Of a stretch of 64,000 bases of DNA, positions 51,470-60,849 are shown piece by piece. The position numbers and the translations under genes are program-made. How positions within the stretch are numbered: position 1 is the first letter of the stretch; every line of letters begins with the position of its first letter. The stretch is from the NCBI RefSeq assembly GCF_001567565.1, contig NZ_LSSW01000022.1, positions 372,001-436,000 of the forward strand. The letters are read 5' to 3'. Under the pieces are notes generated by a model, which saw only the letters and a program-made list of their open reading frames with translations, did not search any database and was not told where the DNA came from. Source of the stretch: Ectopseudomonas composti (GTDB lineage Bacteria > Pseudomonadota > Gammaproteobacteria > Pseudomonadales > Pseudomonadaceae).

Positions 51470-52623
51470 GAGTCCGTGCACTGGACATCTTCAAACGCCT
51501 GATCGCCTTCGACACCGTCTCCTCGGAGCCGAACCTGGCGCTGATCGACTACGTGCGCGAGCTGCTGGCGAGCAAGGGCATCGAGTCGCTGATCGTCAAG
51601 GACGAGAGCGGACGCAAGGCCAACCTGTTCGCCAGCGTTGGCCCACGGGAGGTGCCGGGCATCCTCTTGTCCGGGCATACCGATGTGGTGCCGGCTGCGG
51701 GCCAGGCCTGGACGCTGCCGGCCTTCGAGCTGACCCAGCGCGACGGGCGTCTGTACGGGCGCGGCAGTTGCGACATGAAGGGCTTCATCGCCCTGGCCAT
51801 CGACGCCATGCTCACCGCAGCCGACAGCCCCCTGAGCCGCCCACTGCAACTGGCCCTGTCGCATGACGAGGAGATCGGCTGCGTCGGCGTACGCCGCCTG
51901 CTCGACGTACTGCACCTGGCGCCGGTCCGGCCGATGCTGTGTCTCGTCGGCGAGCCGACGGGCATGCAGTTCGTCCTTGGCCACAAGGGCAAGGGCTCCT
52001 ACCGCGCCTTGTGCCACGGCCAGGAAGCGCATTCCTCGCTGGCGCCGCGCTCGGCCAATGCCATCCATCTGGCTTGCGACTTCATCGCCGCCCTGCGCCA
52101 GGGCCAGCAATACCTGCAAAGCCAGGGTGCGCAGGACGCCGCCTACGACGTGCCCTATAGCACCGTGCATGTCGGCCAGATCGCCGGCGGCCGGGCGCTG
52201 AACATCGTGCCCAACCTGTGCAGCCTGGACTTCGAGGTGCGCAACCTGCCGGCTGATGATCTCGATGGCTTCATCGAGCAGATGCGCGAGCAGGCCGAGG
52301 CCATTGCTGCCGAAGCCAAGCGCCTGTCCAGCGTGGCGGCCATCGAAATCGAGACGCTGAACGTCTACCCCGGCCTCGACACCCACCCGAGCGTCGAAGC
52401 CGTGCGTTTTCTACAGGCCTTTGCCGAACCCGGCACGGGCACCGCCAAGGTGTCGTTCGGCACCGAAGGCGGGCTGTTCACCCAGCGCTTGGATGTGCCG
52501 GTAGTGGTCTGTGGGCCGGGCTCCATCGAGCAGGCGCACAAGCCCGACGAGTTCGTCGAGCTGAGCCAGATGGATGCCGGCGAGCGGTTTCTCGATGGCC
52601 TGCTGGGCTCGTTGCGCAACTGA
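51466..52623 (+). CDS. M20 family deacylase (acetylornithine deacetylase-like)
   Basis: The 385-residue zinc hydrolase has the M20 metal site: H71 in SGHTDVVP, D103 in GRGSCDMKG, E135/E136 in SHDEEIG and E163 in VGEPTG, with a dimerisation domain around 175-290. It resembles ArgE but lies in a catabolic operon, so it more likely removes an acyl group or splits a conjugate brought in by the ABC importer. ATGA overlap with the ATPase gene couples import and hydrolysis. Confidence 0.9.
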   Translation: MRVRALDIFKRLIAFDTVSSEPNLALIDYVRELLASKGIESLIVKDESGRKANLFASVGPREVPGILLSGHTDVVPAAGQAWTLPAFELTQRDGRLYGRGSCDMKGFIALAIDAMLTAADSPLSRPLQLALSHDEEIGCVGVRRLLDVLHLAPVRPMLCLVGEPTGMQFVLGHKGKGSYRALCHGQEAHSSLAPRSANAIHLACDFIAALRQGQQYLQSQGAQDAAYDVPYSTVHVGQIAGGRALNIVPNLCSLDFEVRNLPADDLDGFIEQMREQAEAIAAEAKRLSSVAAIEIETLNVYPGLDTHPSVEAVRFLQAFAEPGTGTAKVSFGTEGGLFTQRLDVPVVVCGPGSIEQAHKPDEFVELSQMDAGERFLDGLLGSLRN

Positions 52624-52753
52624 AAAAGAGCCCCGGCAGAGCCTGCCGTGGCGCGGCGATTTTCAGCATCCGTCACTGTGTAACGGCCGCTTTCAGCATC
52701 CTCGTCTGGAGCCCCTCAATAGACTGAAGGCTGTCTCGAAACCGGAGTCCATC

Positions 52754-54220
52754 ATGTTGAAGAATCGTTTGCAGGATCCCAGCCTTCTGACCGAGCGTGC
52801 CTATATCGACGGGCAGTGGCAGGGCGCCGACGATGGCGCCACCCTGGAGGTGATCAACCCCGCCACTGGCGAGTGCATCGCCCGTGTACCGGCCCTGCAG
52901 GGCAGCGAAACCCGCCGCGCCATCGAAGCCGCCGAGCGTGCCTGGCCGGCCTGGCGTGCGCGCCCGGCCGCCGAGCGCGCGGCGCTGCTGGAGCGCTGGT
53001 ATCAGGCCATGCTCGACAACCTCGACGACCTGGCCCTGATCATGACCTGCGAGCAGGGCAAGCCCCTGGCCGAAGCCCAGGGCGAGATCCGCTATGGCGC
53101 CAGCTTCGTCAAATGGTTCGCCGAGGAGGCGCGCCGCGTCTATGGCGAGACCATTCCCACGCCCAGCGGCGACCGCCGCCTGATGACCCTCAAACAGCCA
53201 GTCGGGGTGTGCGCGGCCATCACCCCGTGGAACTTCCCCAACGCCATGATCACCCGCAAATGCGCGCCGGCCCTGGCGGCTGGTTGCCCGATCGTGGTCA
53301 AACCGTCCGAGCTGACCCCGCTGTCGGCCCTGGCCCTGGCGGTGCTGGCCGAGCGCGTGGGCATACCTGCCGGGGTGTTCAATGTACTGACCGGTATGCC
53401 GGCGGGTATCGGTGAAGAACTCACCGGCAACCCCACGGTGCGCAAGATTTCCTTCACCGGCTCCACCGCCGTGGGCCGCCTGCTGATGCGCCAGAGCGCC
53501 GAGCAGATCAAGCGCCTGAGCCTGGAGCTGGGCGGTAATGCGCCCTTTATCGTGTTCGACGACGCCGACCTCGAACAGGCCATTGCCGGGGTGATGCAGA
53601 GCAAGTTCCGTAACGCCGGGCAGACTTGCGTCTGCGCCAACCGCATCCTGGTCCAGGACGGCATCTACGAGCGCTTCGCCGCGCGCCTGGTGGAGGAGGT
53701 GGGCAAGCTCAAGGTCGGCGACGGCCTGGAAGCTGGCACCACTATCGGCCCGCTGATCAACGCTGCAGCCGTGAGCAAGGTCGCCCGGCATATCGACGAT
53801 GCCCTGACTCAGGGCGCGCAACTGTTGTGTGGCGCAGTGCCGACGGGCGAGGGGCAGTTCGTCCAGCCCAGCGTACTGGGCGATGCCAACCCAAGCATGC
53901 TGCTGGCCAACGAAGAAACCTTCGGCCCGGTCGCCCCGCTGATGCGTTTTGCCACCGAGCAGCAGGCACTGGAAATGGCCAACGCCACCCCGTACGGCCT
54001 CGGTGCCTACTTCTTCACCCAGAACATGGGGCGCTCCTGGCGCTTTGGCGAGGCGCTGGAGTTCGGCATGGTTGGCCTCAACACCGGGTTGATCTCCATG
54101 GAAGTGGCGCCCTTCGGTGGCGTCAAGCAGTCGGGGCTAGGCCGCGAGGGCTCCAAGTACGGCCTCGACGAATACCTGGAAATCAAGGCATTCCATATCG
54201 GCGGCTTGTTGGGCGCGTGA
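52754..54220 (+). CDS. succinate-semialdehyde dehydrogenase-like aldehyde dehydrogenase (GabD-like)
   Basis: The 488-residue NAD(P)-dependent aldehyde dehydrogenase has N160 in PWNFPNAM, E259 in LELGGNAP, and C292 with the second cysteine C294 in GQTCVCANR, the pattern of GabD. EEARRVYGETIPTPSGDRRL is also GabD-like. It would oxidise a short omega-aldehyde acid formed by the class III aminotransferase encoded at 56652. A class of related substrates, such as glutarate semialdehyde, is equally possible. Confidence 0.92.
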   Translation: MLKNRLQDPSLLTERAYIDGQWQGADDGATLEVINPATGECIARVPALQGSETRRAIEAAERAWPAWRARPAAERAALLERWYQAMLDNLDDLALIMTCEQGKPLAEAQGEIRYGASFVKWFAEEARRVYGETIPTPSGDRRLMTLKQPVGVCAAITPWNFPNAMITRKCAPALAAGCPIVVKPSELTPLSALALAVLAERVGIPAGVFNVLTGMPAGIGEELTGNPTVRKISFTGSTAVGRLLMRQSAEQIKRLSLELGGNAPFIVFDDADLEQAIAGVMQSKFRNAGQTCVCANRILVQDGIYERFAARLVEEVGKLKVGDGLEAGTTIGPLINAAAVSKVARHIDDALTQGAQLLCGAVPTGEGQFVQPSVLGDANPSMLLANEETFGPVAPLMRFATEQQALEMANATPYGLGAYFFTQNMGRSWRFGEALEFGMVGLNTGLISMEVAPFGGVKQSGLGREGSKYGLDEYLEIKAFHIGGLLGA

Positions 54221-54228
54221 GGTGATAC

Positions 54229-55308
54229 ATGAGCACGACATACAGAATCGCCGCCATCGCCGGTGACGGCATCGGCCAGGAAGTGATGCCCGAGGGGCTG
54301 CGCGTGCTGGAACAGGCCGCCGCCAAATGGAATCTGGACCTGCACATCGAAGTATTCGAGTGGGCCAGTTGCGACTACTACCTGCAGCACGGGCAGATGA
54401 TGCCCGACGACTGGTTCGAGCAGCTCAAGGGCTTCGATGCCATCTACTTCGGCGCCGTCGGCTGGCCGGACAAGGTGCCCGATCACATCTCCCTGTGGGG
54501 CTCGCTGCTCAAGTTCCGCCGCGACTTCGATCAGTACGTGAACATCCGTCCGGTGCGCCTGTTCCCGGGCGTGCCATGCCCGCTGGCCGGGCGTGAGCCG
54601 GGCGACATCGATTTCGTGGTGATTCGCGAGAACACCGAGGGCGAGTATTCCTCGGTGGGCGGCAAGATGTTCGAAGGCACCGAGCACGAGTTCGTGTTGC
54701 AGGAGTCGGTGTTCACGCGCCGTGGTGTGGACCGGATTCTCAAGTTCGCCTTCGACCTGGCGCAGAGCCGGCCGCGCAAGCGCCTGACCGCTGCCACCAA
54801 ATCCAACGGCATCTCCATCAGCATGCCTTACTGGGACGAGCGCACCGCGCGCATGGCCGAGCACTATCCCGAGGTCAGCTGGGACAAGCAGCATATCGAC
54901 ATCCTCTGCGCACGCTTCGTGCTGCAGCCCGATCGTTTCGACGTGGTGGTGGCCTCCAACCTGTTCGGCGATATCCTCTCCGACCTGGGCCCGGCCTGCG
55001 CCGGCACCATCGGCATCGCGCCATCGGCCAACCTCGACCCCGAGCGGCGCTTCCCCTCGCTGTTCGAGCCAGTACACGGCTCGGCGCCGGACATCTTCGG
55101 CCGCAACATCGCCAACCCGATTGCCATGATCTGGTCCGGCGCGCTGATGCTGGAGTTTCTTGGTAATGGCGACGAACGCTACCGCGCTGCTCACGACGGC
55201 ATCCTCAAGGCCATCGAACAGGTCATCGCTGCCGGGCCGATCACCCCCGACCTCGGCGGCCAGGGTTCGACCCAGGACGTTGGCAAGGCAATCGCCGCAG
55301 CGCTTTAA
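54229..55308 (+). CDS. tartrate/D-malate dehydrogenase-type oxidative decarboxylase
   Basis: The 359-residue protein belongs to the isocitrate/isopropylmalate dehydrogenase family, tartrate dehydrogenase branch: IAAIAGDGIGQEVMPEG, AVGWPDKVPDHISLWGSLLK, IRENTEGEYSSVGG, and the FEPVHGSAPDIFG loop. It oxidises a 2-hydroxy dicarboxylate (D-malate, tartrate or a 3-substituted malate) with NAD. It is the last gene of the ABC-M20-aldehyde-dehydrogenase run, eight bases after the previous stop, and is followed by a terminator. Confidence 0.92.
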   Translation: MSTTYRIAAIAGDGIGQEVMPEGLRVLEQAAAKWNLDLHIEVFEWASCDYYLQHGQMMPDDWFEQLKGFDAIYFGAVGWPDKVPDHISLWGSLLKFRRDFDQYVNIRPVRLFPGVPCPLAGREPGDIDFVVIRENTEGEYSSVGGKMFEGTEHEFVLQESVFTRRGVDRILKFAFDLAQSRPRKRLTAATKSNGISISMPYWDERTARMAEHYPEVSWDKQHIDILCARFVLQPDRFDVVVASNLFGDILSDLGPACAGTIGIAPSANLDPERRFPSLFEPVHGSAPDIFGRNIANPIAMIWSGALMLEFLGNGDERYRAAHDGILKAIEQVIAAGPITPDLGGQGSTQDVGKAIAAAL

Positions 55309-55336
55309 CCCTTTGTGTTGGTGTTGTCACCCTTTG

Positions 55337-55365
55337 GCCCGCTCATTGTGCGGGCTTCTTTTTGC
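55337..55365 (+). terminator. intrinsic terminator after the tartrate dehydrogenase-type gene
   Basis: GCCCGC (55337-55342) pairs with GCGGGC (55350-55355), followed by TTCTTTTTG. Confidence 0.8.
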
Positions 55366-55455
55366 TTGAGAGACGGCAGCGCTCGCGGTGTGGCAGGCAG
55401 GGCTAGTCTCGCCAGAACACGCCGCAGCGGGCGAGATCTGGCGCCAGGTCGGCAG

Positions 55456-56382
55456 TTAGTAGCCTCGCTGGCGGTCGATCTGTCCGCGCATCGGCTCGCC
55501 GCGTTGATGACGGCGGATATTGTCCAGCAGTCCGGCGAAGGCGCTGTCCGGTTGGGTCATCGCCGCGATATGCGGGGTCAGCAGAATCTGTGGGTGATGC
55601 CAGAACGGGTGCTCTGGGGCTGCGGGTTCCTGTTGCAGCACGTCGAGCACTGCGGCACTGAGCTGGCCGCTGGCCAGGGCTTCGAGCAGATCGGCTTCCA
55701 CCAGATGACCTCCGCGGCCCATGTTGACCAACGCAGCGCCGCGCGGCAGTTGGGCGAACAGCTCGTGATCGAGCATGCCCTGGGTCTGCTCAGTCAGCGG
55801 TAGGACGCAAAGCAGGATGTCGCATTGACCAAGGAACGTCGGCAACTGCTCGGTGCCGGCAAAGCACTGCACGCCGGGGATCTGGTGCTGACTGCGAGCC
55901 CAGCCGGACAGGGCGAAGCCGCAGGGCTGCAGGGTGGCGAGTATCTGCTTCGCCTGCAGACCGAGGCCCATGACCCCGACCCGGCGTTTGTTAGCAGGCA
56001 GCAAGGGGTGCGCCTGCCAGCGTCTTTCGACCTGTTGCTGGCGGTAGCGCAGCATGTCGCGGTGCAGGGCCAGCACGGCGAAACTGGCGTACTCGCACAT
56101 GCCCTGGGTAATGCCTGGATCGAGCAGGCGTACCACCGGCAGGTCTTGCGGCAGGCGGCTCAGATCGAGCTGATCGACGCCCGCCGACAGGGCGAACAGC
56201 ACCTGCAGGTTCGGCAGCAGTTCCAGCAGATTCTCCGGCGCCTGCCAGGCTGCCAGATAGCGGATCTCGCGCGGGTCGCCGATCTCTGGCCAGGCGCGCC
56301 ACTGAATATCCGGAGCCTGTTCGGCGAACAGCGCTTGCCAGTGTTCGCCGCGCACCGGGTCGGCTTTATAGAGCAGGGCCAT
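55456..56382 (-). CDS. glyoxylate/hydroxypyruvate reductase A-like (GhrA)
   Basis: The 308-residue D-isomer-specific 2-hydroxyacid dehydrogenase has the NAD-binding loop VGVMGLGLQAKQIL, substrate arginine/glycine region LFALSAGVDQLD, NMGRGGHLVEADLLEAL, and the catalytic histidine in LTPHIAAMTQP. GhrA enzymes reduce glyoxylate and hydroxypyruvate. AGGAG precedes the ATG at 56382. It is the only minus-strand gene among the plus-strand catabolic genes and is divergent from the aminotransferase gene. Confidence 0.9.
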   Translation of the reverse strand: MALLYKADPVRGEHWQALFAEQAPDIQWRAWPEIGDPREIRYLAAWQAPENLLELLPNLQVLFALSAGVDQLDLSRLPQDLPVVRLLDPGITQGMCEYASFAVLALHRDMLRYRQQQVERRWQAHPLLPANKRRVGVMGLGLQAKQILATLQPCGFALSGWARSQHQIPGVQCFAGTEQLPTFLGQCDILLCVLPLTEQTQGMLDHELFAQLPRGAALVNMGRGGHLVEADLLEALASGQLSAAVLDVLQQEPAAPEHPFWHHPQILLTPHIAAMTQPDSAFAGLLDNIRRHQRGEPMRGQIDRQRGY

Positions 56383-56651
56383 GGCATTTTCTCCTGTAGG
56401 CAAAGACTTTCAGTGTGCCGTAGCAGCGGAGCAGTAAATGTCGAAATGGCTGCGTACACCGCAACATGCCGGCTTCTCTGCTGGCCAATCCGGCAGATTC
56501 CGTGCCGTGGCCGATTCTGCCGTTTGCCGGGAGCAAAACAGTCGATCCGTATCTCTCGGCGGCCAAGTTCGGCTTAGAACTTTGCCGCGATTGCTTAACC
56601 TGAGCGCATTGCAGCCGCCTCCCGGTTGCCCGGCTCACTATGGGAGATGCC

Positions 56652-57947
56652 ATGAACAGCAAATGCGAAGAAACCCCTTATTTGCTCCAGCAGCGTGATC
56701 AGTTCGTACCGCGCGGCTTGGTCACCGCCCATCCGCTGGTCATCGACCGGGCTCAGGGCGCCGAGGTGTGGGATGTCGATGGCAAGCGCTACCTCGACTT
56801 CGTCGGCGGCATCGGCGTGATGAACATCGGCCACAACCACCCGCAGGTGATCGCCGCAGTGCAGGTGCAGTTGCAGAAGGTCACCCATGCCTGCTTCCAG
56901 GTTGTGGCCTATCAGCCCTATATCGACCTGGCGAAGCGCCTGTGCGAACTGGTCGCCGGCTCCAGCGGCATCGCACACAAGGCGGCGCTGTTCACCTCCG
57001 GTGCGGAGGCGGTGGAAAACGCGGTGAAGATCGCCCGCGCCCATACCAAGCGCCCAGCGGTGATTTCCTTCCGTGGCGGTTTCCATGGTCGCACCCTGCT
57101 CGGTAGCACCCTGACCGGCATGAGCGAGCCCTACAAGCAGAACTTCGGCATGGCGCCGGAGGTGTTCCATACCCCGTATCCCAATGCCTATCGCGGTTTC
57201 ACCAGCGAGATGGCGCTGGCGGCCCTCAACGAGCTGTTCGCCACCCAGGTAGCGCCGGAGCGCGTTGCGGCCATCGTTATCGAGCCGGTGCAGGGCGATG
57301 GCGGCTTCCTCACCGCGCCGCCGGAGTTCCTCAAGGCGCTGCGGGCGCTGACCGAGGAGCACGGCATCGTCCTGATTCTCGACGAAGTGCAAGCAGGCTT
57401 CGGCCGTACCGGCACCTGGTTCGGCTTTCAGCATGCCGGCATCCAGCCCGACCTGGTCACCGTGGCCAAGAGCCTGGCTGCCGGCATGCCGATCTCCGGT
57501 GTGGTCGGCCGTGCGCAGATCATGGATGCGCCAGCGCCTGGTGGTCTCGGCGGCACCTATGGCGGCAATGCACTGTCGTGCGCCGCAGCTCTGGCGGTGA
57601 TCGATACCTATGAGCGCGAACAGCTGCTGCCCCGTGGCGACCGCCTGGGCGAGCGCCTGCGTCAGGGCCTGCTGCGGCTGCAGGCACGCTACCGGCAGAT
57701 TGGCGACGTGCGCGGCAGTGGCTTCATGCTGGCGATCGAACTGGTCAAGGACGATGCGGCGCACAGCCCCGACCCCGAGCTCAACCAGAAGCTCATCGAC
57801 GAAGCCCGCAAAGGCGGCCTGCTGGTGATCAAGTGCGGTATTTACCGCAACGTGCTGCGCTTCCTCGCGCCGCTGGTCACCGAAGAGGCACAGGTCGATG
57901 AAGCCTTGGATATCCTCGAAGCGGCCCTGGGGCGCGTATTGAACTAA
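56652..57947 (+). CDS. class III aminotransferase (GabT-like)
   Basis: The 431-residue PLP enzyme has the family marks TSGAEAVENAVKIAR, the D244 site in LILDEVQAGFGRTG and the Schiff-base lysine K273 in TVAKSLAAGMPISG. It is of the 4-aminobutyrate/omega-amino-acid transaminase type, yielding a semialdehyde that the GabD-like enzyme at 52754 could oxidise. The ATG at 56652 has GGGAGA eight bases upstream; the earlier in-frame ATG at 56640 lacks one. Confidence 0.93.
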   Translation: MNSKCEETPYLLQQRDQFVPRGLVTAHPLVIDRAQGAEVWDVDGKRYLDFVGGIGVMNIGHNHPQVIAAVQVQLQKVTHACFQVVAYQPYIDLAKRLCELVAGSSGIAHKAALFTSGAEAVENAVKIARAHTKRPAVISFRGGFHGRTLLGSTLTGMSEPYKQNFGMAPEVFHTPYPNAYRGFTSEMALAALNELFATQVAPERVAAIVIEPVQGDGGFLTAPPEFLKALRALTEEHGIVLILDEVQAGFGRTGTWFGFQHAGIQPDLVTVAKSLAAGMPISGVVGRAQIMDAPAPGGLGGTYGGNALSCAAALAVIDTYEREQLLPRGDRLGERLRQGLLRLQARYRQIGDVRGSGFMLAIELVKDDAAHSPDPELNQKLIDEARKGGLLVIKCGIYRNVLRFLAPLVTEEAQVDEALDILEAALGRVLN

Positions 57948-58034
57948 GCCCTGGCCTCGGGCGATGCCAGTGATGCGGCGTCGACCGAGGCAGCCATAGA
58001 GTTCCACTTATGAAACACCGCGAGGGAGGCTGGC

Positions 58035-58697
58035 ATGGCCACGGAACTGACTGACTATCGTGCACTGCTGATCGACTGCGACGAAGTGCTGGTTGATCGC
58101 GATTCCGGTATCTGGGCGGCGCTGCAGCCATTGTTGGAGGGCCTTGCCGATACACCGAGCAAGGAGCAGATCCTGGCCGAGTTCAGGCGGATCAACCAGG
58201 CGCTCTATCCGCGTTTCGGCGAACTGGGTTTCGGCGGGCTGCTGTGTTTCGCCCATCGCCAGCTGGCCGAAAGCCTGGGGCTGCAGGCCACCTGGGAGGA
58301 GGGCATGAGCTTCGCCCGTTCGGCAGGCGACTGGACGCTATTCGAGGACGCGCCCGGCGCCATGCTCTACCTGCGCAAGTTCTATCGACTGCTGGTGTAC
58401 GGCGACCGCGACAGCGCCGACCGCGATGCGCTGTGCGAGCGCCTGGGCATCGCCGCCGAGGATCTGCTGTCGCGAGCCGGCAATCCGCTGACGGACCGAA
58501 CCTGGCTGGCGGCTCACGACCTGCAGGCCAGGCATGTCCTGCAGGTTTCTACGCCCGCGGCCAGCATGCTGGCGTCGGACGATCTGTGCCTGATTCGCCG
58601 CGGGGAAAGCGAGCATGCACAACCTTGTGGGGCGCAGTTCTGTGCCAGCAGTATGGCCGACCTGGTGGCGCAGCATCAGCTGTCCCTGCGTCGCTGA
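58035..58697 (+). CDS. HAD-superfamily hydrolase
   Basis: The 220-residue protein has the HAD nucleophile motif LLIDCDEVLVD near residue 12 and a helical cap region (RINQALYPRFGELGFGGLLC). The second and third motifs are weak (LLVYGDRDSADRD and an SMLASDD segment), so activity is not certain. It follows the aminotransferase by 87 bases with a good ribosome site (GGGAGG). It is a second, unrelated HAD protein in this locus besides that at 43979. The function is unknown. Confidence 0.75.
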   Translation: MATELTDYRALLIDCDEVLVDRDSGIWAALQPLLEGLADTPSKEQILAEFRRINQALYPRFGELGFGGLLCFAHRQLAESLGLQATWEEGMSFARSAGDWTLFEDAPGAMLYLRKFYRLLVYGDRDSADRDALCERLGIAAEDLLSRAGNPLTDRTWLAAHDLQARHVLQVSTPAASMLASDDLCLIRRGESEHAQPCGAQFCASSMADLVAQHQLSLRR

Positions 58698-58738
58698 ATT
58701 TGCTAGAAAGACGGAAATCGGTGATTGAGACGTAAGCG

Positions 58739-59230
58739 ATGGAAGGAATAGTCAAGCTGGACCGGATCGATATCAACATCCTGGTCGAATTGCAGAAAGA
58801 TGGCCGCATCACCAACGTCAGCCTCGCCGACACCGTGGGCCTCTCGGCCAGCCCTTGCCTGCAACGGGTCAAGCGACTCGAAGCGGCGGGCTACATCTCC
58901 GGCTACAACGCCCACCTCAACCTGGCCAAGATCACCGAATCGGTGACGGTATTCACCGAGGTCACCCTGAGCGACCACAAGCGTGAAGACTTCGCCAAAT
59001 TCGAATCCAACATCCGCCTGGTCGATGAAGTGCTCGAATGCCACCTGATCAGCGGCGGCTACGACTACCTGGTGCGCTTCATGACCCGCAGCATCCAGCA
59101 CTATCAGGAAGTGATGGAAGGGCTGCTGGACAAGAACATCGGCATCTCCAAGTACTTCAGCTACATCGTCATCAAGTCGCCGGTGCTCAAGGACGGTGTG
59201 CCGCTGCGCAAGCTGTTGAGCCACCAGTGA
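58739..59230 (+). CDS. Lrp/AsnC-family regulator
   Basis: The 163-residue protein has an N-terminal helix-turn-helix (LDRIDINILVELQKDGRITN, SLADTVGLSASPCLQRVKRL) and a RAM ligand-binding domain (ECHLISGGYDYLVRFMTRSI). Such regulators respond to amino acids and control linked catabolic genes. Its place at the end of the nitrogen-compound locus makes it the best candidate regulator of this region. Whether it acts on the two 99-bp elements is untested. Confidence 0.93.
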   Translation: MEGIVKLDRIDINILVELQKDGRITNVSLADTVGLSASPCLQRVKRLEAAGYISGYNAHLNLAKITESVTVFTEVTLSDHKREDFAKFESNIRLVDEVLECHLISGGYDYLVRFMTRSIQHYQEVMEGLLDKNIGISKYFSYIVIKSPVLKDGVPLRKLLSHQ

Positions 59231-59445
59231 GTATTTCCTGACTGCCCAGGCGAGAGCCTGGATAGCCCACCCTATTCCCCTTAGTCGGTTTGTTTCCAGC
59301 GCTGCTGGGCAGCGTTGCGCCCAAGCGGCAAGTGGCCTCGAGCCAATGCCAGCAAACGACGCTTGTCATCATTCTTTCGTCTTGCCGTCACATCGCTGCC
59401 ACGGCGATTGGTTGCAATCGCAGCAAAGGCCTGGAGGGTGCTGCG

Positions 59446-60807
59446 ATGCAGATATGCGTGATAGGAGCGGGATATGTGGGCTTGGTGACGGCGACCTGCT
59501 TTGCCGAGATGGGTAATCAGGTGGTTTGCGTCGAGCGCGACCCGCAACGCGTGGCGATGCTGTCGCGAGGCGAGGTGCCGATCTATGAGCCTGGCCTGGA
59601 GGCGATGCTCAGGGCTCAACTGGCCGGCGGGCAACTCAGCTTCACTTCTCAGCTACAGGCCGGCATCCGCCGCGCCGAGGTCATCTTCATCGCCGTAGGC
59701 ACGCCCAGCGGTGAAGACGGTTCGGCCGATCTGAGCCATGTGCTGGCGGTTGCCGACGAGCTGGGCGCACGGCTCGATCACGCCTGCCTGGTCGTGGATA
59801 AATCCACGGTGCCGGTGGGCACTGCCGAGCGCGTCGAGCAGCGTATCAATGCGGGCCTGGCGCGTCGGCAGAAACGCGCGCGGGTGTTGGTGGCGAGTAA
59901 CCCGGAGTTCTTGAAGGAAGGTTCTGCGGTCGAGGACTTCATGCGCCCTGACCGGGTGATCGTCGGCTGCGAGGATGAGCGCGGTCGCGAGCTGCTGCGC
60001 AGGCTCTACGCGCCGTTCCTGCGCAATCATGATCGCTTGCTGTGCATGGGCGTGCGCGCCGCCGAGTTCAGCAAATATGCGGCCAATGCCTTTCTGGCGA
60101 CCAAGATCTCCTTCATCAATGAAATGGCCGGCATCTGCGCGCGCCTCGGCGTGGATATCGAGCAAGTACGTCGTGGCATCGGCAGTGACCGGCGTATCGG
60201 CACGCATTTCATCTATGCCGGCTGTGGCTATGGCGGTTCGTGCTTTCCCAAGGACGTCAAGGCGCTGATCCGTACCGCCGAGCACGAGGGCATCGAGCCG
60301 GGTATCCTGCGCGCGGTCGAGGCGCGTAACGCGTTGCAGAAGACGCTGCTGTTCCAGGCCCTGCGCGAGCATTTCAACGGCCATTTGCAGGGCAGGGTGG
60401 TCGCGCTCTGGGGGCTGGCGTTCAAGCCCGGCACCGACGATCTGCGCGAGGCGCCCAGCCTGGTGCTGCTCGATGCACTGTTGACGGCAGGCGCCAAGGT
60501 GCAGGCTTGCGATCCGGCCGCCACTGCAGCCGTCGCCGCGCGCTACGCGTCGGCCGCCGAGTCGGGGCAGTTGTTGTTGAGCGAATCGCCCTACAGCGTC
60601 ACTCAGGGGGCGGATGCACTGGTGCTGGTTACCGAGTGGAAGCAGTTCCGCCAGCCTGATTTTCCGCGCATCCGCGGGCAGATGCGTATGCCGGTGCTGT
60701 TCGATGGGCGCAATATCTATGATGCCGATCAACTGGCGGAGCTGGGTTTTCTCTATCGTGGCATCGGTCGGCCTGCAAGCGGCAGTTGTAAGGCTAGCGC
60801 GGCTTGA
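59446..60807 (+). CDS. ugd: UDP-glucose 6-dehydrogenase
   Basis: The 453-residue NAD enzyme oxidises UDP-glucose to UDP-glucuronate for polysaccharide or lipid A modification. It starts ICVIGAGYVGLVTATCFAE and has NPEFLKEGSAVEDFMRPDRV, the catalytic cysteine in GYGGSCFPKDVKAL, and LAFKPGTDDLREAPS. GGAGG lies eight bases before the ATG at 59446; the longer frame upstream is not part of the family. galU follows 42 bases later and supplies its substrate, the same order as in P. aeruginosa. Confidence 0.96.
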   Translation: MQICVIGAGYVGLVTATCFAEMGNQVVCVERDPQRVAMLSRGEVPIYEPGLEAMLRAQLAGGQLSFTSQLQAGIRRAEVIFIAVGTPSGEDGSADLSHVLAVADELGARLDHACLVVDKSTVPVGTAERVEQRINAGLARRQKRARVLVASNPEFLKEGSAVEDFMRPDRVIVGCEDERGRELLRRLYAPFLRNHDRLLCMGVRAAEFSKYAANAFLATKISFINEMAGICARLGVDIEQVRRGIGSDRRIGTHFIYAGCGYGGSCFPKDVKALIRTAEHEGIEPGILRAVEARNALQKTLLFQALREHFNGHLQGRVVALWGLAFKPGTDDLREAPSLVLLDALLTAGAKVQACDPAATAAVAARYASAAESGQLLLSESPYSVTQGADALVLVTEWKQFRQPDFPRIRGQMRMPVLFDGRNIYDADQLAELGFLYRGIGRPASGSCKASAA

Positions 60808-60849
60808 TAGACTGAGCGGGCATTCCAACCATCCCCATTAGGGAGTCCC

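Noticed and set aside
49790..51481. A 563-codon minus-strand frame opposite the double ATPase
   Set aside because: It is antisense to an unmistakable ABC ATPase fusion and has no recognisable domain.
37146..59230. An ectoine/hydroxyectoine degradation cluster
   Set aside because: The cyclodeaminase/dehydratase pair, aldehyde dehydrogenase, aminotransferase and Lrp regulator suggested it, but ectoine hydrolase (DoeA/EutD), the DoeB-type deacetylase and the ectoine-specific transporter are not present.
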